NCBI GenBank assembly: GCA_964420365.1
Contig: CAYQTA010000097.1
Coordinates: 1 to 18,349 of the forward strand
Length of the DNA: 18,349 bases
Source: JAMOQA01 sp964420365
GTDB taxonomy: Bacteria > Acidobacteriota > Polarisedimenticolia > J045
Reading direction: 5' to 3'
Position 1 is the stretch's first letter; every line of letters starts with the position of its first letter. Position numbers and translations under genes: made by a program. Under the pieces are notes generated by a model. That model had not been told where the DNA came from. It was given only the letters and a program-made list of their open reading frames with translations, and did not search any database. Below, in pieces: positions 1 to 6,837 of the stretch.

Positions 1-288
1 CGCCCGCCGCGCGTGCTCCTTCAGCGCCGCCACCCGCGCACGCCGACGCGCCTCCCGGTCCCCCAGCTCCGACCCGATCGCGCGCAGCCGCTCCCCGGTC
101 AACTGGTCCCCCAGCACGATCGACACCGGGATCAGCTCCCCGGGACGCGCACGCTCCACCACCCCGGCCAGCAGGCCGCGGAGCTTCGAGGCGGGGGGTT
201 GCGGCGTCGCGGCGGGCGCCGGGAGGGCCGCCGCGAGGGCGAGACAGGTGATCGCGAGAACGAGGACGGCGCGAAGCTGGGAACGCAT
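1..288 (-). CDS. Secreted protein, N-terminal fragment; possibly the pro-region of an S8-like peptidase
   Basis: Only the first 96 codons are inside the window; the gene runs off the left edge without a stop. ATG is at 288-286 with a strong GGAGGGAGGGG ribosome-binding site seven bases upstream. Residues 1-27 look like a Sec signal peptide: Arg at 2 and 6, a Leu/Ala/Val core, then an Ala-Pro-Ala-Ala end. The mature start is Pro-rich, followed by a segment reading IPVSIVLGDQL and an Arg/Ala-rich amphipathic helix. From memory, this pattern (a statement-like IPVSIVL strand followed by REARRRARVAALKEHA) resembles the N-terminal pro-region of some large secreted subtilisin-like S8 peptidases in environmental bacteria. 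The catalytic domain would lie outside the window, so the peptidase call is an inference. The signal peptide and reading frame are well supported. Confidence 0.6.
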   Translation of the reverse strand, partial: MRSQLRAVLVLAITCLALAAALPAPAATPQPPASKLRGLLAGVVERARPGELIPVSIVLGDQLTGERLRAIGSELGDREARRRARVAALKEHARRA

Positions 289-376
289 GGGCAGACCCCT
301 CCCTCCCCCCGGTTCTCCGGAGGACCCGCGCGTTCCGCGACACCGAGGTACAGGCCGCCCCCGCGGGACGACCCCG

Positions 377-400
377 TCCCGGGATCCGGGAGCCTCCCGG
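377..400. repeat. Two overlapping, mutually exclusive short inverted repeats
   Basis: TCCCGG at 377-382 can pair with CCGGGA at 386-391 (6 bp, 3-base loop). The second arm can instead form CCGGGAG/CTCCCGG across 386-400 around a central C, effectively a 5-bp stem with a 5-base loop. They lie about 90-110 bases upstream of the minus-strand ATG at 288, so they may be in its leader RNA. In sequence this GC-rich, such hairpins also arise by chance. Confidence 0.25.
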
Positions 401-500
401 GGAGACCCCGAACCCCCCTCCCGAGGGAAAGGTACCACGGACCCGGCGGGAGGGAAGGCGAAGGAGGGGGCTCACGGGTGGAGGCGGTGACGTGGTAAAA

Positions 501-520
501 AGAACGGGCAAGAACGGGCA
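501..520. repeat. Perfect tandem direct repeat, 2 x 10 bases
   Basis: AGAACGGGCA occurs twice back to back, at 501-510 and 511-520, and a degraded third copy (AAGACGG) follows at 521-527. It lies about 130 bases upstream of the efflux operon start. One helical turn of spacing between copies suits a protein binding to one DNA face, so it may be an operator for the efflux operon or the divergent gene. The repeat is certain; its function is not. Confidence 0.4.
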
Positions 521-652
521 AAGACGGTGCGAGCGTCAAGCGAATGTCCAGCGGGCTGCCCGGGACCGGGTGGCCTGTAACCCGGACGACCGGCGCGCAT
601 CAAGAGGAAGAAACGACCCGGACCGATACGTCCGATCACCGAGGGGATTCCG

Positions 653-2077
653 ATGACGCGAGCGAGCACGACGGTCCCGCTGGTGTTCCTGCTGGTGCTT
701 TCATGCCTGCCCGGTCGAGCGGAGGGCCCCGCGGAGGTCGCCGGGGTGGCGGAGGTGGCCCTCGGGGGAGGTGCTCCTTCGTCGTCCCCCGGGGATCCCG
801 CGGAGCCGCCGCCCGGGGACGTGCTGTCCCTGGACCAGGCCGTGGCGATCGCGCTCGAGAACAACCACATGCTGCGGGCGGCCGACGCGGGGCGGGAGGC
901 CGCGGAGGCGCGGGTCGGGGAGGCGCGAAGCGGGAGGCTGCCGAAGGTCGAGCTCTGGGAGACCTTCATGCGGACGACCAACCCCGTCTACGTCTTCGGC
1001 AACCTCCTGAACCAGGAGCGGTTCGGCGCGCAGCACTTCGATCCGAACTTCCTGAACCATCCGCCGCCGCTGAACAACTTCCAGTCCAAGCTCTCCCTCG
1101 AGGTGCCCCTCTGGACGGGAGGGCGGCTGGCGAACGGCATCCGGGCGGCCGAGGCCGGGGCGGAGGCGGCGAAGGCCTCGCGGGAGCGCACCCGCCAGGA
1201 GGTCGTCCGGATGGTCCTCGATGCCTACACGGGGGCCGTCCTCGCGAAGAACTTCCTCGCGGTGGCGGAGGACGCCCGGAAGACCGCCCGGGCCCACGTC
1301 AAGCTGGTCGCCGACATGGAGGCGGCCGGGCTCGTCGTGAAATCCGACCTCCTGCAGGCGAAGGTCCGGGAGAGCGAGATCGAGGAGATGGTGATCCGGG
1401 CCCGGTCCGCGGTCTCCGTCTCGCGGGCGGCGCTGAACATGGCGATGGGGCGAGACCTGGACACCCCGGTGGAGGTGCCGACGGCCCTGCCGGTCCCGGA
1501 CCGGGAGCCGGAAGAGCTGGACGCGCTGGTGCGCGAGGCGCTCGAGCGGCGGCCCGACCTGCGCTCCGCCCGGAAGCAGCGGGAGGCCGCCCTGCGGATG
1601 GTCCGGGTCGCCCGGGGTGAGTTCTTCCCCGAGATCGGGCTCGCCGGGTGGTACGAGGGGAACCAGCACTCGCGGCCCGGGACCGCCGGGGACAGCTGGA
1701 GCCTGGTCGCCGCGGCGAGGTTCACCGCCTTCGATGGCGCCCGGACCCGTGCCCGGGTAAGGCAGGCCCGGGCCCGCGCGCGGCAGGCCGAGGAGATGAC
1801 CCGGCTGCTGGAGCAGAAGGTCGCCCTCGAGGTGCGCCAGGCCTGGCACGACCTGGCCGCGGCCCTCCAGCGCCTGGAGGAGGCGCGACACGCGGTCGCC
1901 TGGGCGGAGGAGAGCCTGAAGATCGTCGAGGACCGGTACCAGGAAGGCCTGACCACGCTGGTCGAGCTGCTGGACGCGGAAACGCGTCTCACCCGGGCCC
2001 GTACCCGGGAGGTCTCCGCCCAGCGGGACGTCCTGCTGGCCCGGGCCGCGCTCGACCTGGCGGTCGGGAGGCTGTGA
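653..2077 (+). CDS. TolC-family outer membrane efflux protein
   Basis: This 474-residue protein is the outer-membrane channel of the efflux system encoded by the next two genes. Residues 1-25 form a signal peptide; Cys18 follows Val-Leu-Ser and could be a lipobox, so the mature protein may be lipid-anchored. The remainder has the two repeats of the OEP family (roughly 55-260 and 275-470), with long Ala/Arg/Glu-rich heptad helices that build the periplasmic tunnel. The SLDQAVAIALENN start of repeat 1, the PLWTGGR strand, and the RRPDLRSARKQ and ETRLTRARTRE helices are typical. A family-like insert around residues 107-140 carries the NPVYVFGNLLNQ stretch. GAGGGG sits six bases before ATG 653. 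It is the first gene of a four-gene operon, with the adaptor 64 bases downstream. Confidence 0.93.
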   Translation: MTRASTTVPLVFLLVLSCLPGRAEGPAEVAGVAEVALGGGAPSSSPGDPAEPPPGDVLSLDQAVAIALENNHMLRAADAGREAAEARVGEARSGRLPKVELWETFMRTTNPVYVFGNLLNQERFGAQHFDPNFLNHPPPLNNFQSKLSLEVPLWTGGRLANGIRAAEAGAEAAKASRERTRQEVVRMVLDAYTGAVLAKNFLAVAEDARKTARAHVKLVADMEAAGLVVKSDLLQAKVRESEIEEMVIRARSAVSVSRAALNMAMGRDLDTPVEVPTALPVPDREPEELDALVREALERRPDLRSARKQREAALRMVRVARGEFFPEIGLAGWYEGNQHSRPGTAGDSWSLVAAARFTAFDGARTRARVRQARARARQAEEMTRLLEQKVALEVRQAWHDLAAALQRLEEARHAVAWAEESLKIVEDRYQEGLTTLVELLDAETRLTRARTREVSAQRDVLLARAALDLAVGRL

Positions 2078-2141
2078 CGTGATGACGAGGGTACCCGGCG
2101 CGCGGAGACCGACGAACGACCTGCGGATGGGAGAGACGACG

Positions 2142-3224
2142 ATGGCCCGGAAGACGTGGCTGCTGACGGTTCTGGTGGTGGTCCTGGGACTCGTGCTTGC
2201 CGGGTGCGGTGGCCCGTCGCACGAGGCGGCCGACCGTCCCGGCGACGACCTCGCCCCGGTCCGCGTGGAGACCGCGGTCGCGGCCCTCGAGCAGGTGCCG
2301 GTGATCGTCGAGGCGACCGGCTCGGTGGAGCCGTGGAAGCGGATCTCCCCGGGCACGAAGATCATGGGCCGGGTCGACGAGGTCCTGGTCGAGGAGGGGG
2401 ACCGGGTCCACAGGGGCCAGGTGCTCGCGCGTCTCGAGCGGCGCGACCTGGACGCCGCGGTCCGACAGGCCGAGGCGGCCGTGGCGATGGCGAAGGCCAA
2501 CCTGGCCAACATGGAGGCCCAGTACCACCGGATCGTCGCGCTGCACGAGAAGGGCTCGGCGACCCAGAAGAACCTCGAGGACGTGACCGCGGGGTACACG
2601 GTTGCCCAGGCGGCGCTCCAGCAGGCCGAGGCGAACCTGAACGCGGCGAAGGTGATGCTCTCCTACGCGGAGATCGTCTCCCCGATCGACGGCTGGGTCG
2701 TCCGGAAGATGACCGAGGTCGGGGACATGGCTGCCCCGGGCATGCCGATGTTCGTCGTGGAGGATCTCTCCCGGGTCAAGGTGACGGCCCAGGTCCCGGA
2801 GTCCGACGTGACCGGCCTCGCCCCCGGCCAGCAGGCCCGGGTGCGGATCGACGTCCTCGATCTCGACGAGGTGGCCGACATCTGGCGCGTGGTCCCGGCG
2901 GGAGACCCGCGGAGCCGGACGTTCGCCGTCCAGGTGGTGCTGAAGAACCCCCGGGGGGCGATCAAGTCGAACATGTTCGCCCGGGTCAGCTTCGACCGCG
3001 GCCTGCGCGAGACCCTGCTCGTTCCCGGGACCGCGATCGTCCGGCGGGGGCAGCTCCGCGGGGTCTTCGTCGTCGATGCCGAGAACCGGGCCCGTCTGCG
3101 CTGGGTGAAGCTCGGCCGCGAGATCGACGGGCGCATCGAGGTGCTCTCCGGCCTCGAGGCGGGCGACCGCTACGTCGTCGCCCCGCCGCCGGGCTTCACC
3201 GACGGAACGCCGGTGGAGGAGTGA
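2142..3224 (+). CDS. RND efflux periplasmic adaptor (membrane fusion protein), lipoprotein
   Basis: This 360-residue adaptor links the inner-membrane RND permease to the TolC-like channel. I chose ATG 2142 over an in-frame ATG at 2079. It follows GGGAGA at a good distance and immediately begins a lipoprotein signal ending Leu-Ala-Gly-Cys (Cys22); the earlier start would put 21 charged residues in front of it. Order of parts: lipoyl half-motif around GRVDEVLVEEGDRVHRGQVLARL (about 75-97), an alpha-hairpin rich in Ala and Gln (about 100-165), the second lipoyl half (SPIDGWVVRKMTEVGD, about 180-195), a beta-barrel domain, and a membrane-proximal C-terminal domain. The stop lies four bases before the permease start, indicating translational coupling. 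HlyD/AcrA-type membership is clear; substrate is not. Confidence 0.93.
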   Translation: MARKTWLLTVLVVVLGLVLAGCGGPSHEAADRPGDDLAPVRVETAVAALEQVPVIVEATGSVEPWKRISPGTKIMGRVDEVLVEEGDRVHRGQVLARLERRDLDAAVRQAEAAVAMAKANLANMEAQYHRIVALHEKGSATQKNLEDVTAGYTVAQAALQQAEANLNAAKVMLSYAEIVSPIDGWVVRKMTEVGDMAAPGMPMFVVEDLSRVKVTAQVPESDVTGLAPGQQARVRIDVLDLDEVADIWRVVPAGDPRSRTFAVQVVLKNPRGAIKSNMFARVSFDRGLRETLLVPGTAIVRRGQLRGVFVVDAENRARLRWVKLGREIDGRIEVLSGLEAGDRYVVAPPPGFTDGTPVEE

Positions 3225-3228
3225 GGCC

Positions 3229-6200
3229 ATGACGACGACGGGGCTCGGACCGGCCGGGAGACTGACCCGGTTCTTCATCGACTCGAAGCTGACCGTCCTC
3301 CTGATGCTGGCCGCCCTCGGCCTCGGGGCGCTCTCCGTGGCGCTGACCCCCCAGGAGGAGGAACCCCAGATCATCGTCCCGGTGATGGACATCTTCGTCG
3401 GCCTGCCCGGCGCGGACCCGGCGGAGGTGGAGAACCGGGTGACGATTCCCCTCGAGAAGCGGATGTGGGAGATCCCGGGGGTCGAGTACGTCTATTCCGC
3501 CTCGATGCCGTCGGTGGCGATGGTCACCGTCCGCTTCTACGTGGGGGAGGACCAGGAGCGCAGCCTGGTCAAGGTGTACGACAAGCTGGTCTCGGGGATG
3601 GACCGGATGCCGAAGGGCGCGACGCCGCCCCTGGTGAAGGTCCGGACGATCGACGATGTCCCGGTGCTCGGCCTCACGCTCTGGTCCGATCGCTACGAGC
3701 ACCCGGAACTGCGCCGGATCGCCGCCCAGCTCGCGCGCGAGATCCAGCGGCTCGACGACGTTTCCCGGATCGACCTGATCGGGGGCCAGCGGCGGCAGGT
3801 GCGGGTGATGCTCGACTCGGCCCGGATGGCCGCGTTCGGCGTGGATCCGAACATGCTGGTGCAGGCGCTGCAGTGGCAGAACGCCACCGCGCCGGCCGGC
3901 GAGTTCGAGAGCGGCGACCGGGCCGTGGTCGTCGAGACCGGGGCATTCCTCGAGACCGTGGAGGACGTCGCGAACCTGGTGGTCGGGGTCCACATGGGCC
4001 GCCCGGTCTACCTGCGCGACGTGGCGGACGTCCGGGACACCGCGGAGGAGGTGACGAACTACGTCTTCTTCTCCCCGGGACCGGGCGCCTCCGAGAAGGG
4101 GATCCCGGTCCTCGAGGGGAAGGGCGGGATCTTCCCGGCGGTGACGATCGCCATCGCCAAGCGCAAGGGGTCGGACGCGGAGGCGGTCGTCGAGCGGGTG
4201 ATGGAGAAGGTCCACGCCCTCGAGGGGGAGGTCGTCCCGCCGGACGTGCACGTGACCGTCACCCGGGATTACGGGGAGACCTCGCGCGAGAAGGCCCACG
4301 ACCTGCTCTTCCACCTCGGGATCGCCATCGTCTCGGTGACGCTCGTGATCGGCGTCACGCTGGGCTGGCGCGGCGGGCTCGTCGTCTTCGTCGCCCTGCC
4401 GGTCACGCTGGCGCTGACGCTGTTCACCTACTGGCTGTTCGGGTACACGCTCAACCGGGTGACGCTGTTCGCCCTGATCTTCGTGACCGGGATCGTCGTC
4501 GACGACGCGATCATCGTCGTCGAGAACATCGTTCGGCACTTCTCGATGAAGAAGCTGCCGCCGCTCCAGGCGGCGGTGACGGCCGTCGACGAGGTGGGCA
4601 ACCCGACGATCCTGGCAACGCTGACGGTGATCGCCGCCGTGATGCCGATGGCGTTCGTCCGGGGCCTGATGGGACCCTACATGCGGCCGATGCCCATCGG
4701 TGCGTCGCTGGCGATGCTCTTCTCCCTCGGCGTGGCCCTCGTGATGACGCCGTGGCTCGCTTACCGCCTGCTGAAGGGCGGGCACGGCCACGGCCACGAG
4801 GAGGAGGGGTACGACCTCCATCGCACCTGGATCTATCGCTTCTACCGCTGGCTGCTGGTGCCGATGATCAAGAGCCCCGCCCGGCGGTGGGCGTTCCTCG
4901 GGCTGATCCTGCTGCTGCAGGTTGGTGCGGTCCTGCTGCTCCCGGCGAAGCTGGTCACCGTAAAGATGCTCCCGTTCGACAACAAGTCGGAGCTGCAGGT
5001 GATCGTCGACATGCCGGAGGGGACGACCCTGGAGCAGACGGCACGAGTCGCCCGGGAGATCGGTCTCTACCTGGGAACGGTTCCCGAGGTGACCGACGTC
5101 GAGATCTACGCCGGCACGGCGGCGCCGTTCAACTTCAACGGGCTGATCCGGCACTACGACCTGCGGCGCGGGGCCAACGTGGCGGACCTGCAGGTGAACC
5201 TGCTGCCCAAGAAGATGCGCGATGCCCAGAGCCACGACATCGCGCGGAGAATCCGGCCGCCGATCCAGGAGATCGCGCGGAAGTACGGGGCGGCGGTCAA
5301 GATCGCCGAGATCCCGCCCGGACCGCCGGTGATGGCGACGCTCGTGGCGGAGGTGTACGGGCCGAACCGGGAGGAACGGATCGAGACGGCCCGGAAGATC
5401 AAGCGGATCTTCGAGGAGACGGAAGGCGTCGTCGACATCGACTGGCTGGTCGAGGCGCCGCAGGAGAAGGTCATCTTCGAGGTCGACCGGGAGAAGGCGG
5501 CGCTCCACGGCGTGCCGGCGGGGGCGGTGGCGAAGGCGCTGCGCCTCGCCCTGCACGGGGAGGACGCCGGGCTGCTGCACGACCCGGACGAGGTCGAGCC
5601 GGTCACGATCCGGCTGCGGCTCCCGCGGGCCGAGCGCTCGAGCATCGAGGACCTGCGGGACGTCCGGCTGGCATCGATGGCGGGTGGCCTCGTGCCCCTT
5701 TCCGAGCTTGTCCGGGTGAAGAAGACCGTCATCCCGGGAACCCGTTACCGGAAGAACCTGCTGCCGGTCGTCTACGTGATCGGGGACGTCGCGGGCCGGG
5801 AGGAGAGCCCGGTCTACGCGATCCTGAAGATGGCGGACGAGATCGCGAAGATCGAGACGCCGGAGGGGACGACCGTCGAGCAGTTCTACACCACCCAGCC
5901 CTGGTCCACCGAGACCCCGGCGATGAAGTGGGACGGCGAATGGCACATCACGTACGAGGTGTTCCGCGACCTCGGGATCTCCTTCGCCGTCGTGATGGTG
6001 CTGATCTACATGCTGATCATCGCCTGGTTCCAGCGCTTCCTGGTGCCGCTGGTGATGATGATCTCGATCCCGCTTTCCCTCGTGGGGATCCTGCCGGCCC
6101 ACTGGCTGTACGGGGCGTTCTTCACCGCCACCTCGATGATCGGGTTCATCGCCCTGGCCGGCATCATGGTCCGCAACGGGGTCCTGCTGATCGACTTCGT

Positions 6201-6471
6201 CGACCTGGCGCTGGAGCGGGGGAAGACCTTCGGCGAGGCGCTGATCGAGGGTGGCGCGGTCCGGTTCCGGCCGATCGTGCTGACCGCGATCGCGGTGATC
6301 GTCGGGTCGTTCGTCATCCTGTTCGACCCGATCTTCCAGGGCCTGGCGATCTCGATGATCGCCGGAGCGGTGGCGGCGACCGTGCTGACCCTGGTCGTCG
6401 TGCCGGTCCTGCACTTCATGCTGGAGAAGCGGCAGCACCGGGACAACCTGCTGCCGGAGGACTGGAAGTGA
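3229..6471 (+). CDS. RND-family efflux permease (AcrB/HAE-like)
   Basis: At 1080 residues this is the proton-driven inner-membrane pump of the tripartite system. The usual plan is visible: TM1 (about 14-35), a periplasmic porter region with the PSVAMVTVRFYVGED stretch, TM2-TM6 (about 360-515), TM7 (about 555), a second porter region, and TM8-TM12 (about 915-1065). TM4 carries GIVVDDAIIVVENI with the paired proton-relay aspartates at 425-426. The TM10 position that is Lys940 in AcrB is Arg982 here, in VRNGVLLIDF. The cytoplasmic loop after TM6 holds His519-Gly-His-Gly-His followed by three Glu, a possible metal-binding patch. GGAGG precedes ATG 3229. The paired aspartates fit HAE-type pumps; I cannot assign a drug, lipid or metal substrate. 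The same gene order with a PG0541-type partner is known in Porphyromonas gingivalis. Confidence 0.94.
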   Translation: MTTTGLGPAGRLTRFFIDSKLTVLLMLAALGLGALSVALTPQEEEPQIIVPVMDIFVGLPGADPAEVENRVTIPLEKRMWEIPGVEYVYSASMPSVAMVTVRFYVGEDQERSLVKVYDKLVSGMDRMPKGATPPLVKVRTIDDVPVLGLTLWSDRYEHPELRRIAAQLAREIQRLDDVSRIDLIGGQRRQVRVMLDSARMAAFGVDPNMLVQALQWQNATAPAGEFESGDRAVVVETGAFLETVEDVANLVVGVHMGRPVYLRDVADVRDTAEEVTNYVFFSPGPGASEKGIPVLEGKGGIFPAVTIAIAKRKGSDAEAVVERVMEKVHALEGEVVPPDVHVTVTRDYGETSREKAHDLLFHLGIAIVSVTLVIGVTLGWRGGLVVFVALPVTLALTLFTYWLFGYTLNRVTLFALIFVTGIVVDDAIIVVENIVRHFSMKKLPPLQAAVTAVDEVGNPTILATLTVIAAVMPMAFVRGLMGPYMRPMPIGASLAMLFSLGVALVMTPWLAYRLLKGGHGHGHEEEGYDLHRTWIYRFYRWLLVPMIKSPARRWAFLGLILLLQVGAVLLLPAKLVTVKMLPFDNKSELQVIVDMPEGTTLEQTARVAREIGLYLGTVPEVTDVEIYAGTAAPFNFNGLIRHYDLRRGANVADLQVNLLPKKMRDAQSHDIARRIRPPIQEIARKYGAAVKIAEIPPGPPVMATLVAEVYGPNREERIETARKIKRIFEETEGVVDIDWLVEAPQEKVIFEVDREKAALHGVPAGAVAKALRLALHGEDAGLLHDPDEVEPVTIRLRLPRAERSSIEDLRDVRLASMAGGLVPLSELVRVKKTVIPGTRYRKNLLPVVYVIGDVAGREESPVYAILKMADEIAKIETPEGTTVEQFYTTQPWSTETPAMKWDGEWHITYEVFRDLGISFAVVMVLIYMLIIAWFQRFLVPLVMMISIPLSLVGILPAHWLYGAFFTATSMIGFIALAGIMVRNGVLLIDFVDLALERGKTFGEALIEGGAVRFRPIVLTAIAVIVGSFVILFDPIFQGLAISMIAGAVAATVLTLVVVPVLHFMLEKRQHRDNLLPEDWK

Positions 6472-6502
6472 TCCCCGGCCGGAGCCGGGAGGAGGGCGCA
6501 CG

Positions 6503-6793
6503 ATGAAGCTGCTCGTGATCACCTGCGCCAGCGAGCGTGTCGAGGAGCTGCTCCGGATCATCGACGAGCACGAGGTGCACGCCTTCACCGAGATGCCCGG
6601 CCTGCGGGGTTCCGGGACGACGGGGAGGCACATGGGGACCCGGGCGTTTCCCGGGACGGTCTCGCTGATCCTGACCGCGGTTTCCGCCGCGAAGGCGGAC
6701 GAGCTCGTGGACGCGCTCGAGTCGTTCTCCCGCTCCTGCGCCCCGGGCGAGGGGCTGCGGGTCCTCGTCCTGCCCGTGGAGCGAATGGTGTGA
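6503..6793 (+). CDS. P-II-like transporter-associated protein (PG0541 type)
   Basis: This 96-residue soluble protein begins MKLLVITCASERVEELLRII, a beta strand and helix as in P-II (GlnB-like) ferredoxin folds. A middle segment rich in Gly and His follows (GLRGSGTTGRHMGTRAFPGT), at the place where P-II proteins have the T-loop. The end is a strand-helix-strand part finishing LRVLVLPVERMV. Family members of this size lie next to RND efflux genes and are named PG0541 family transporter-associated proteins. It starts 31 bases after the permease, has a GGAGGAGGG ribosome-binding site, and is the last gene before the terminator at 6795-6820. I infer a cytosolic sensor or modulator of the pump. Whether it binds a nucleotide, a metal or the pump itself cannot be read from sequence. 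Confidence 0.8.
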   Translation: MKLLVITCASERVEELLRIIDEHEVHAFTEMPGLRGSGTTGRHMGTRAFPGTVSLILTAVSAAKADELVDALESFSRSCAPGEGLRVLVLPVERMV

Positions 6794-6794
6794 G

Positions 6795-6820
6795 AAGGGG
6801 CCGGCGGCGGCCGGCCCCTT
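6795..6820. terminator. Bidirectional hairpin terminator between convergent operons
   Basis: An 11-bp perfect stem (AAGGGGCCGGC at 6795-6805 with GCCGGCCCCTT at 6810-6820) closes a four-base loop. It lies two bases after the stop of the P-II-like gene on the plus strand and 17 bases after the stop of the M13 gene on the minus strand. Terminal A-T pairs give only a short T tract in each direction, so it is an imperfect intrinsic terminator, but position and stem strength support that role for both operons. Confidence 0.8.
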
Positions 6821-6837
6821 CCCGTCGCGCGGGCGGA

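Larger units (their letters stand above)
289..652. other. Divergent intergenic region, 364 bases
   Basis: This is the space between the divergent secreted-protein gene and the efflux operon. I find no convincing coding frame in it. It must hold promoters for both directions, but I see no pair of -35/-10 hexamers good enough to call. It contains a tandem 10-base repeat at 501-520, a short A-rich patch at 497-502 that stands out in the GC-rich background, and overlapping small inverted repeats at 377-400 on the leader side of the minus-strand gene. Confidence 0.6.

Noticed and set aside
534..539. TTGACG on the minus strand as a -35 for the gene at 1-288
   Set aside because: No acceptable -10 hexamer 15-19 bases downstream.
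2079..2141. Earlier ATG for the efflux adaptor
   Set aside because: Would put 21 residues before the lipoprotein signal peptide and has no better ribosome-binding site than ATG 2142.
3196..6633. A 1145-codon open frame on the minus strand opposite the RND permease
   Set aside because: Composition is dominated by His, Arg, Asp and Gln, with no domain pattern. It is the expected antisense shadow of a GC-rich gene with strong third-base bias.
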